Source: Todiramphus chloris collaris (lineage: Eukaryota > Chordata > Aves > Coraciiformes > Alcedinidae). Taken from it: a DNA stretch of 64,000 bases. The notes below the pieces were generated by a model that saw nothing but the letters and a program-made list of their open reading frames with translations, made no database searches and was not told the DNA's origin. Each line of letters begins with the position of its first letter. The stretch's first letter is position 1. The stretch covers positions 37,315,203 through 37,379,202 of the forward strand of contig JANVCC010000018.1 of the NCBI GenBank assembly GCA_025345505.1, written 5' to 3'. This document shows positions 1-12,300 of the stretch, in pieces. The translations under genes were made by a program, and so were the position numbers.

Positions 1-181
1 CACCTAAACTCTCACCAACACCCCTACTAGATATTCAGTAAAATGAAAACAACTTAAAACCAACATTTTCAGAGAAGCCAGAAAACCTGTATACACTACA
101 GTATACCTACTAAAATACCAAGAAGTTCCAATTCATGTCTTTCAGAAGTAATACAACATATGTGCATGCATTCACACTTAC
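1..181 (-). other. SYNCRIP intron, window edge
   Basis: This is the beginning of the intron downstream of RRM3. It starts GTAAGTGTG at 181. I see no exon in it. Confidence 0.8.
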
Positions 182-303
182 ATCTGATTTTTAGCCGCTT
201 GTCTCTGAGCTTTCCGTTCTTTCCTTTTTTGATCTGGTGGCTTAGCAAAAACAATTTCAATGTTTTCTCCCTCTAAATCTTTGCCATTCATTTCTTCCAT
301 TGC
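182..303 (-). CDS. SYNCRIP: SYNCRIP coding exon 9 (RRM3 end and basic linker)
   Basis: The 122-nt exon starts after CCTTCAG and codes for [20 protein letters not shown] followed by the lysine/arginine-rich linker [15 protein letters not shown]. It ends with AT of a split methionine codon before GTAAGTG, so the next exon would continue with G and the YDDYYYYG region. That exon is outside the window. Confidence 0.95.
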
Positions 304-3300
304 CTGAAGGAATTAACCAGACTTTTAAATATACCACTAAGCATATCTGAAGCTATTAATTTTATTCTATCTTTTAGAGTATGCATTTTTTAGTTTGCTA
401 TCCAGAACTAAAATAACAATATAAAGCTAAAACAGAAGTTTTTAAATAATCAGACAGCACAGTATCATGGATTCCAGAGTTATGCACTTCCTCTTAACTC
501 AGCTCTCAAACCCAGGACTGGATGCTACCAGTTTAGAAATCTTTCACTCAAAACTGTAAATAGGCTTTAATCTCTGTAAGCTGTTTCAATTAACCAAGTC
601 ATGGAACTGTACTCTGAAAGTACGTATTTTGCAATATAGGAATAAGTTTCTAATGTCGGCACACATGCAAATACTACTAAAGCTATAGATATGTTTTTAT
701 TTCTTTATTTTACTTTTAATAATTGTTTCTTTTTAAATCAGAAGCCAAAAATCAGGATTTAACAGTCTCATTCTGACCACAAAAAATAACCCACCCACAA
801 AAAAAACCCAAACCCAAATAAAACAACCCACACCACACCCCCAATAAAACACATATACACACACACAATTCACATGGGTCACAACTACTGCTACAAGTTA
901 AATTCAAGCAAGGGAATCCCAAGGATTCTACCAATTCTAGGTACTCTACATAGCTAAGCCTTGACGGGATACAATCCTATTAAAAGATTCTTTCCTAAGC
1001 ATCTGCTTTAAGGCATCTGGATAACTAAGAAAAACTGAATGCCCTTGTATCCTGCACCCTCCCACAGAAGATAAAATACAGATACACTATAGGCAGGACA
1101 GGTATTTGTTTCCCTTCCTAACAACAGATGACAGGAGAAAAAAACCACCAAGATCAGGCTAGCAAAATCCAAGACAGACAATTACTCAATTGTCCATCAC
1201 GACTCAAAAAGAAAAAGGTGCTTATTCCACACCATAAAAAGGAAGTGATTCTGTTCCTGGGAAATAGAGATTATCCAAGTTTTTAATCACCTGCCTTGGA
1301 GAAACTGCTTTACATTCTATAATTTGGTGAGAAGTGTCATTCACCTTCTAGCACTTCAGTTTTGAAAGATAGGATATATGATTAGCTTAGATACTCATCA
1401 GCAGAATGACTTAGGATAGGTGCATCTAAGATCCACTTTTCAAGCTAGTAACTGCATCTTCCTAGGAGACACCCAGAGAGGACAAAGTTATCGGTGACAA
1501 TCCAGACAAGAGTTTTTTTTCCTCAAGGTAAAAGAAGTATACAGCTTCTACATGTTATGTTTAGTCACTACTTCCACACACAGAGTTACAGTTCTCTGCA
1601 CTTACCTTTACAGCACCATCCCGTTCATCAAAATGAATGAAAGCATAGTCTTTTAGTTTCTTCACTCGCTCTAGCTTTCCAAATTGACTGAAGGCCTTTT
1701 CTAGTATTTCCTCTGTCACAGTATTGGCAAGATTGCGTACAAACAAAACTTTTACCTAAAAAAAAAAAGATAAAAATAAAAGCATGAACTAATTCCGAAA
1801 GACCAAATGGGGTTTTACAAGTCACTTCTATTGGCAGTACTGAAAACATTTTAGGCACAGCATTTTATATACATATATCTATTTATATATTCATACAGAA
1901 TGATTTAGCTACACATTCCCAGACAGAAACGTTAAATCTGTTTTCAAACATGATTACATAAGTTTTAGTATCCTGAAAGTCAATCCAATTTGTGTTAATG
2001 TTTAAAAGAATCCCAGCAGCAACAATTTTCAATTCGGAACACTTTAAAGAAGGCAACCAGAATTGGTTACGCACAAAATAATCACCTTATCAAAACATTT
2101 CATTGTTTAGACTGGGTTTTGCTCAGGTATTTGTAGAACAGTCATCACTATAATATCTAGGTGAGAGGTGACTGGCCTGCAGCTTTCAAGCTGTGTCTCT
2201 CCTATTCTATAGCTACAGCAAATACCGAGCATCGGGACTGTGCTTGCCCAAGCAGCACTCAGTGATCTCAAGCCACAGCTAAGAGAGAATGCAGACAAGG
2301 GGATACTAAGGCTGACACTGCCAAGTCACCCTTGGACTTTCTCACAAGTTGAACTGTGTCCTTCCCTTGGGGAACAGACACCTCCAAACAACTCTGAAAG
2401 TCTATTCCCTCCCCCATCTCTCTCAAGTATGCAATATGGCTCTTAAGCTACACAAAGACTGCTATACAGCTTGTAAAATCAGAGAGGTTGGTTAACTTCC
2501 AACTATTGATGTATGTTCTATTAACTGCCTGATAGTGACTGAATCAGTATAAAGTTTCAGCAACCACCAAAAGCTCGTGACAGAAGAAAATACAGAGCAG
2601 TCTGACAGAGGCTTAAACCACTCTTACTTAATATAGCAGAAAACATACACTGGACACCAGGAATCACATATATTAGTGACCCAACAGTATTTAAAAACTC
2701 ATCCTTGCACACACACTGAGGTTGCACTAAATGACTGTACATTAGCACATTTACATGATGTCACCCATAAGTCCTCACAATCCCCTTAGACTTATCGGGG
2801 AAAGTCCCTTCCATAAGCTGCCACCATGCTCTGACAGTCTAGTCAACTCCTGCTGCCAAAGAACGCTCACAGTCTGGCAGCTGCCCACCAGCTGCAAAGA
2901 CCTGAAACTTTGGTACACATACCCTCCACTGTTAGTGGTTTCAAATCAGCTGATGACAAAAGTCAACACTGTACATGGCAGCACTGACTTGCCACTCCTA
3001 AACCCTGAAGGTCACCACAAATAACACCATGTGCAAAGGGACCGAAGAAAGCATGCTTCAGTTTTTGAAGCAGTGCTATCATCTCTATTCTCACCACATA
3101 CAGCAACTCAATAAACCCAGACACCCTTTTTAGAAGAATTACTATGGAATTAAGTTACAAATAAACAGGACAGACTTCCATAAATCTGTCTCACCAGCTG
3201 ATATAGGATGGGATGCAGTTTGGAAGAAGAGATACTACAGATCACAAATCTGATCCAGTGTCTGTCTCTAGTTAACTCCTGCTGATTCTCAGAAGACGGT

Positions 3301-6300
3301 AAGCATCACAGCAAAGCTCCATGAGGAAAGTTGCTTCCTATCCTGTGTTAAGGTTCTCCTAAGTGCCCTGATGGAAAGAGCAACCTTTATTTCTCATAAC
3401 CCATATGTAATAACCTTTATAAATAAACTGTCCTAATTACTACCTTATTTCATGAAAATGAATTACAGGAAGTTTTGTGACGTAATCAATGTTTATAAAA
3501 AACAGTAACTTTACAAAAAAATGTTCCTTACTCTTTTTACTTTAGGAAAGGATGAAAACTATAATCTCACAAGGAACCCTAAGTAGCCTTCACTAACACG
3601 CAATGACTGACTGAGTGTCAGACATAATTAAAAACCTCGAAAATTATCACTTGTTACAAGATAACTGACACAAGATTTTGTTAAAGTAGTAAAAGTTTTA
3701 GTCACATTACAGTCAAAGATGACAAAGACAGGAGTCAGGTTAAAGTACAGGTTGAGAGATGAACCCATTTTTATGTCATTTAAGCTATCTAAAAGGTGAG
3801 GGGGCATGGGAGGAAGTCCTCTTCATTAAGGCTCTTAAATAATATAGTGCCAAGGATCCATAAATACACAGGTAACAAGCAATATACCCAGCAGCAGCCT
3901 TTTGTCATAAAGGCAGAACTTGCTTTTAAAGCTGCTTATGAGTAAACTACCCACAAAACTCCTGAGATCTGCTCCTTTTCCTCCTCTTGCCTACAAGACA
4001 AACACTTCAAACTTTGCTACCACATTCTCTGAGGGTTACTAGCCCTGCCTCCTGTCCTGTAAATCTACCAGGTAGCCACAAGCATAAGGCTTTATTTAGC
4101 TGCTTAACCTGCCACTCTGGAACATCCTCTATAGCAGCCACCATGATACAAAAATAAAGTAAAATGCTAGGAAATTTATCTGCACTACAGATATAAGAGG
4201 CATCAAAGTAACAATAGAAATTAAAACTACCAACAGAACCCCTGGAATTTGGGAAAAAGTTCACTTTGGACTCAAAATCTATTGCTGAACCAGTTATACT
4301 CTGATCTGTCAGTACAAGCACTAATCTATAGCATGTGCCTAGCTTCAGGATCTAGCTTTCTAACTCCGGATAGCTCATATTCAGTGTAACAGACCATTTA
4401 AATTTCAAGTATGCATCCATACAGTACTATCCACAACATTTAAGCAGAAGTCTGGAGCAGAAAGGAAAGAAAGGCTTAAGTAAACGTTTCAGAAATTTAA
4501 ATTAGTTGGTGTCCATATATTGATGAAATTACATGCTGCTTCTGCAAGGTATTTAGAACAACACTGTTCACCTTTTAGCCACAAAGGTGAGTTTGTCTTC
4601 CTCACCGTCTGGTCTTACAGACTTGCTTTTCTAGCAGTCTTGACATGAAAATCAACGATCAGATTATTACTCTGATAAAAGCAACCTACTCCTACTCAGT
4701 ACTTCCTCCAGAACCTTCTACTACAGGGATGTGTATGATAAGGGTCAATAGCTCTCCCTTTGCTCCTGATTGACAGTACTCAGAAGCAATGACAGCCAAC
4801 ATGCAGCTCACATCTAGGAGATTACAGACTGCAGCAGCAGCTCAGCTGCCCTTTCTCTTAGGAGAAAGACAGCAATGACCACAAGCAAACCTAACACTTC
4901 CAGAAATGCCAGATGGAGTCAAAAGTTTCTCCAAACATACAGGAAGTGGGCAAGAAAGAGTGGAGGATTTTCCTTCTTGCAAGAATAAACTAAGGGATGC
5001 AGACAGTGAGAAATGTTGGACACCAATGCCTGTCTCCACTTCTGACTTCAGACACAGGCTAGATGTTCTCTACTTCTTCAGTATCCTTACTCACACAGTC
5101 TCACTTTTCCATACATCTTCAACCCAAGATCCACACCTTATCTTTAGCAAATGACTAAAAAGTATAAAAGTTGGGGGTTTTTTCTGCACATATTACTTAT
5201 GTTTCTTCCCTTTTTATGTCCCATTGCAAATACAAACCAAGGTATCAACACATTAAAAAAATGTATATCACATGGGACAAGCCACTATCAAAATTTAGTT
5301 TCTTTAGCCTTTCACTCACCACATCTGTAAACTTAAGAAAGATACCTGATTATGTCCCCTATCACTTCTTGCTCATCTGTTCAGTCACGTCAGCAGAAGT
5401 TCCTGCTCATTTAACAGTTTGCTGGATTAGGTCTCTTCTCTTTTGAGCCAAGAAGCTGAACAGATAGATAAGCTGCCATATTTAGGAAGTGCCACCTTCG
5501 ACAAATTTTACCTGCAAGATTCTTCCCCACTTCTGGTAGTCTATAATGCTGGGAAAGAAAGAATAAAGTCCGTAGACAGGGTAGTCCAAAAGCTTCTGTA
5601 ATACCTGTATTACAAAAGCAGCTTCTTCCCTAAAATGAGCCCCCACCCCAACCCTTTTCCCTCATGGCACACCGAAGAGGAGATCCCAGCCAAGCTATCT
5701 TACTAGGTCCATCAAAGCAGGACTCCAGCAAATGACATGTCTCGGATGAGGGTAAAAGCACAGATGAAATGAAAGCAAAGGGAAAGAGATAAGGACAAGA
5801 GCCAGCTAGGAGTTTCCATTAAATAAGTCAGATACACAACATAACTGAAAGACAGGGTTGGGCATTATCTGATGGAAAAAAAATTCAGGTAATTCATTTC
5901 TGGCAAAATACCACACACGCATATAGAACAACTGCTACAACATACTTCAAACTGTTAACAGTCCAGACTTGAGTTTCACCAAAATATTTCAAAATACAAA
6001 GTGGTACTAGTCTTGGTATTTTAAGGAATTAACCTCCCCCAAATTAAAAATAAAGATACAAAGCTGCAAATATGAAGCAACTGCCTGACGTCTCAGAAGT
6101 AACCGCTGACGTCAACTCTGAAGATACATTTGGGCATCTTACTGACATGTTCCAATTCTGAAGTGATAAACAAAGTTCCAGGGTTAAAAAGAATTGAGGC
6201 TTGTTCTGTGGTATCTAGATTTCCGTCCCTACAAGTATTAAGCTACAAAACTGTTCAGACTTTTGGAGTCACCACCACCACTTCCAGATGAGAAATTAAG

Positions 6301-9300
6301 TACACAAGGCCTATGTGTCATTCTGGCAAGAATTATGTTCATCGGTCAGCCTTGGGAGCACAAAATAACATCAGTCAATAGAGGTTTTAAATTCAAACCC
6401 ATTCTAGAGCGTATTCTTATTTTTATCATCTCACCTGTGGCATCTCTGTCAAGAAGGCTGATACATGTTATTTAAACTTAGGCTAACATCAAGAAGTACT
6501 TACTTTTGAACAAGGCACTTTAAATCTATTACAGTTCTCTTGTGCTTTATTACCTTTGCCATGACTTCAGGATCCGGGTCTTCTATAGGGTCAGCCCATT
6601 CAACTGTAACAACATTTCCCCAGACTTTCACTTTGCCACTCATTAACCTACGTCTGGCCTGAGCAGCAGTTTTGTGATCTTCATATTCAAGAAAACAGAA
6701 ACCCCGGTTCTTTTTCTTGTCATCAGGCTGATGATACAATATGACATCTGTAAGACCCTCTGAAATTAAGCAGAAGATTTATTTGTTATGGCTTCAACAC
6801 ATGAATCTGTATTATAAAGTAGGGATTACCTTTCCGTTAAGTATGCATCTGACAAATGGTTCCAAAGAACCATGAACAGTAGTAGACTTTTCAGACCATG
6901 TAACAGTAAAGTTTCCCTATCTCCAAAACCAACATTTTCAAAGAGAAGCATTAGACTACCCCAACTTAGGTTCCATATTTATTAAGTGAAGAAAGCTTAG
7001 CAGATATGGAAGAGCACCTTTCCTCTAACTGGGTGGAAAAGAGATAAGGGCAGCAAAAAGTTTTACTTTGTCAGTTCTCCTCTCACACCTAAGTCACACC
7101 ACTTACCAGCATGTGTTTTTTTCCATGGATGTCTAAACAAGAGAGCAGATTTACATGATTTTAAGACATCTAACGGTGTTGCTCCAAGGAACCCGATGTA
7201 TATCATTCAGTAACAGAGAAAGCCATCAAATGTTACCTTCACCAGTTTATATGCCATTATCAAAAAGAGATCCTTATCAAATCACTAAGGATTCTGAAGC
7301 AGAATTCTGAACTATTTACATCCGCCAATCTGCTTCAGTTTTGCCTTGTAGAATTTTAAGCCATCCATTAGTATTGAAATAATTAAAAAACACCTAGGGT
7401 TTTTTTTAATGGCTTTTTTAAACATTACACAGCTAATCTCTAGGTAAAACTTGGAACCACACATCTAGTCTAACGACAAATATTTCAGTCCTCAGCAAAA
7501 CAACAAACCAACACCTAAAAGTCAGGAAAAATGCTGGATGGTCTTCATTTTGATTCATCGCCATTCAACCATAAGCCAAAAGATGGTGAAGAGTTCATTA
7601 CTCATCATGTTTGACATTCTTCCAGCTCTACAAAATACCTATTGACTTACCTGTTACTTTGCTAAATTCTTCAACAATTTGCTCCTTGGTTTTACTCTTC
7701 GGAATAGAACCAACAAAAAGCCTATTATTGGCAACAGAGATGCATACACCGATGTGTTTTCCAGAACGAATTTCATGGTTGTTGTACTGAAAGAAAAATA
7801 ATTGGACAATCATCAGTTACAGATAATATGCACTCCCCTGCAACAGCAGCATACCAAATATTTTACTTTTTCAAACATAGTAGTGAGTAATACATTAAAT
7901 TCTTTGGAGCTTAACACATTATTATGATGCATACTGAACTGTTCTGAAGTATGCCCATGTTCTCTAATATCTCCACAATTTCAGCCAACAATTATTCTTC
8001 CCTTCTTGTTCAAGCCTCTTTCTTTATTAATATGTTTCTTCAGAGACTTTTTTACGTACAACTATGAAAGGTAAATCTTATGTCCAATTCATCGAGGTCA
8101 AGGCTTCTACCTTCACAACAGTGCAGATAAAAAAAAAAAGCAAGTTCCTCTGTAGACTGTTTGGAGGATTACTGATTTGTGTATAATAGAAGATGGGAGT
8201 TACAACTGAAGTCCAATTCCCTTCTAAAGTTCCACAGTTAACAAAGACAACCCATGATCAGGTCTTCTCCACAAGATGTGCAAGAGCATTTGGCAAATGC
8301 TTTCCAAAACACACAGACTACATATGTAAAGATAGTAAACAGCCAGAACAACCTTCTACTGACTTAAAATCTTAAGACTTCTGTTCAAATGTTTCTCCTG
8401 TGACAGATTGTTTAGAAGACACTCTGAACAAGTCAGCAGTTTAAGGAAAAAAAAAAAAGTATTACTGTAGACATCTGTTGACAAAAAATGCCTTTCATTG
8501 AGATGAAGGCACAAACATGCATCATCCAAATAAGCAGCAGGGAGGTCAACTGGTGGTACATCAACCCCTTTCCAACTGGAAGCCCTGCAACAGACAGTTC
8601 TTTAGCTAGGAAAATGTATTTTGTGGTCAGCATATTATTGACAAGTAGCAGGACAGTTTTTTAATTTAATCTAGCTATTTATTCTAACAGTTATTGTGTT
8701 TGGTGGTAAACCTTTCTGCAAGTTCTCCCACACCCCTTCTTGCTTTGTATACTAAAATCAGGGTGAAGAATTTATTTAGATTCATCTTGTACAAACAAAA
8801 ACTACATCACTGAAAATTTTTAAAACTAGACAACTCCACAAACAGTTAGCTAAAAGGAGAACTGGACATGTGAAAAGGATCTGGAACAGCATCCCCACTA
8901 AATTTATCTCCAAACATAGTAGGATAGAATAAAGGACTTCTATCTCTGGTTCTGCTGCCCATGTAGGAGAACAGTTGATGTTAAAGAAGAAAACAGCTGC
9001 ATGGGAAGACTGTATATATATCTATTATTATGCTCATTAATAAACTTATACACATTAATGAAGAGGCAAATTACAGTAGCCCCCAAAAAAATCCTTTAAT
9101 GAAACACCTTTAGAGAAGCTGACAGCTTATTAGTCTGGAAGAAAACACGTTCTTCATTAACTGAATCCTACATTAGGAAACACTTCTTTGCATTAGGAAA
9201 CACTTCTTTACTGAGGATGCTTAAACACTGGAACAGGCTTCCTAGAGAGGTGGCCGATGCCCCAAGCCTGTCAGTGCTTAAAGTCATTTGGACAATGACC

Positions 9301-12300
9301 TTAACAATATTTTAACTTTTGGTCAGCCCTGAAGTGGTCAGGTAGTTGGGCTAGATGACCACTGCAGGTCCCTTGCAACTGAATTACTCTATTCTACATG
9401 GATAATAGACAGTATTATCCAACTGCTCTTGTTAAATTCTAAGACCAAAGTCTGGCTACACATATAATCCAAAAAGATCCTTTCATACAACTCAAGGCAA
9501 CAAAGTAGTATTTCTTAACTTTAAAATTAAAATATTATACCATATTGCAATTCCACATTGACAGCAGCTTCCAGTAGTTTTTTCCGTACTATAATACATG
9601 AATTACTGCTTCTCACTATATGTTTCTCTTAACACAGTGAAAACAGTCTTGTATATAAAGTTGGTGGCTTTTAGGTAAATAGTTTGCATACCATCTGTAA
9701 ACTTAAGATTAGACATGAACAGGCTCAAATCATAATCTGGGAAGTGCCAAAACAGACAGGCTACCAAATTAGCTATATCAGCATACTGCTTCCCCCTCCT
9801 GTCACCACTGAATCAATGCCCAAAGTTAGTAACACAGATAATACTACCCTCTAGACACTATAAAATATTTTAACCCCCCCTTGAAGTTCTGTAAGAACCT
9901 ATTCACAAACAGGTCAAAGTATGCATTAGGTCTGTCTTGTCATTTTATCCACTTAAACTTTCAACAGCAATTTTATTTTATTTCCATCAGCAAAGGGCAA
10001 GTTGCACTGCTATGCAGAGCTGTCAAACTGTTTAAGGGGCGTACCTACATAACTCACCTGCAACTGCACTTTGATAGAAGCCTACACCTGCTCTAGTCAA
10101 AAGCATACCATAATACTACAGTTTTCAGTATGATTTCCTAAAAGCTTCACCCCATAAGTATTTAACCTGTACATGTCTACAGTAACCTTAATCACTCGGG
10201 ATTCTCTGAAAAACCGAAATCTAACAACTTCTTATGGAATCAGAAGGAGACCTGAACATGTGTGTAAAAGAACACTACTGGAGTTATAATTCTTAAACAG
10301 TATAAACCAGAATGTAAACACAAACATGTTAACAGTGAAAAGAATGTCTGAGGTAAAAAAACCCCCCACACAAAAAACCCAACAAAAAAACAATCCACAG
10401 CTAATCGCACTTCTGATAGTCAGTGTTTCTGTGAACATTTGTTTGAACGGTTTTTAAGTCTTCTCAGTACCAGACCATAGCATCATTCCATTTTTGTCTT
10501 AATCACAGTATCAAAAATATTTCCAACACAATTTAGGGAATTGTCCCCTTTGAGTAGCTTAAAAAAACCCCACCTATATATGGGCAGTATCAGGGTTTCA
10601 ACCTTCTAAATTACAAGATTTCTTGTGGAACATGAATGGGGAAAGTTAACATGAAGTTTATAAAAAATTTAGTTCAGTTTTACAGTAAGTTATTATAAAA
10701 ACCGTGGATCATCCAACAGGCATGCAAATATGAACTGTATGCAAAATGTGTTAAACCAAGTGCAAAACCCTGAAGACAGGTCAATTTATTCTCTGCTGTA
10801 ATTTGGGTAGTGACAAAACCTCATAGCTGTCTCTTATTACTCAGAAACCTACGGACAATACAGAGATTTTTATTCTCCTTTTTGCTATACTTCAGAGTTC
10901 TGAACATGAGACATAACAGCACCACCTTTATCCCAGAATCCAGAAACTGGAAAGTAAGTTGTATATCAGTAAGAAGATTACACGTTTTATGAAGAACACC
11001 ATCTGTTAAAACTCTAGGATATTAAAAAGGCTAGGACCAAGGGTTCAGCATTTCTAAGAGGTTTTTCAGCAGCCTCTTCCATGCATGTGGATATATACAA
11101 GTGATAGACCCATGATTTTCAGAGGCATACTCATACAGCCATACTTTACTATTATCCCTCCAAATCACTCCCAAGTAACTTTGCAAACTTAAGACATCAA
11201 ACTAGCCAGCTAACTATGGTTAGAACCATTCCAAAGCTGAAAAATGCCACAGGATCCAATTTAAAACTAACTCTGCCCCTAAAGAGGTCAGTACAAAGGC
11301 TGAAAAACTGCCCCGTCAACCACAAGACTTTTCAACTGTTACACTCTGTGCCTATTCAACTGAAAAACAGAACACAACACTTCTTTTTCTTACATATCAA
11401 AGATCAGATACAGAGCTACATCAAGTACCTCCTTCCCTTGGAACATTTAATGGAAGACCAAGGCTAGGATCTGATGTTACTTTTATGGAAACACAATCTA
11501 AGCCCCTTCCAGAGCATGCTGCCTTTACACAAAATCTATGTAAGTGAAGAAAAAAAAAATCCTCTTTGTTCATCTACTAGGTGCCTCTATTTTGCCAAGT
11601 CATGTGCATAACTTGGTGTTCACACACAATGTAAATAGCTAGGCTGACAATGAAAGTACAAAGAGGTATATGCAGTTATCAGTAGTCTATTTGGATTGCA
11701 CACAGGAACACCAACCAGTCTTATTTGAAAAGCTAAATGGCATATACCAGATTATTTTTGTACTTCCACTTTTGTAGACATTTCTATGCTTTTTCAAAAC
11801 ACGTTTCCATCTTCAGCTTGATTTGTCTCCAACTGACTTACATTATCAGTATGTAGTAACTAGCTCAAAAATTCAAATTCAGCTTAACTAGGAAAAGAAA
11901 GGAGCAGTGTGAGGATCAGATTCTTTCCCCCTCTTTTTTAGTGATAGATACTTCATGCATAAAACCTGGAAAGCTTACTAGAAGTAGCCTATTCCTTGTA
12001 TCAAACTATTTCACGCCTCTGTGTACAACAGAGGAAATGTTTAACTTGGCAGGATTTATGGCTTTTTTTCAGTCAATTGCAGCAACCAGAGCAGACCATA
12101 ACACCCAGGAGTGATTATTTCCCATCTGAAGCATCTCAGGAAATTCTGTAACTTCAGAGGCATTTTCCAGCACAGGGCCCCCTGCTGGTGCACGAGCAAA
12201 TCAGAAATCACAGACCACCTCACCAGTGCTCCCCTGTACCACAGCAACCTGAACACCACTGCTCCCCACCATTTGTGCAGATGCAGACAGATCAGAAGTC

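Larger units (their letters stand above)
1756..6553 (-). other. SYNCRIP intron 7-8, large
   Basis: A 4.8-kb intron between the RRM2 and RRM3 exons. It is mostly unique AT-rich sequence. Two elements stand out and are listed separately: a 37-nt exon candidate at 5512-5548 and a pair of CRE-like sites at 6086-6114. A CAG/GTGAGA donor-like site near 6437 has only weak acceptors upstream. Confidence 0.7.

Noticed and set aside
6432..6460. CAG/GTGAGA donor shortly downstream of the RRM2 exon of SYNCRIP
   Set aside because: The possible acceptors leave 11 or 23 nt and are weak; not enough to call an exon.
10056..10095. Perfect donor CAG/GTGAGT on the minus strand in the large SYNCRIP intron
   Set aside because: The nearest upstream acceptors lack a good pyrimidine tract, and the enclosed 30 nt contain a stop; single donor motifs are expected by chance.
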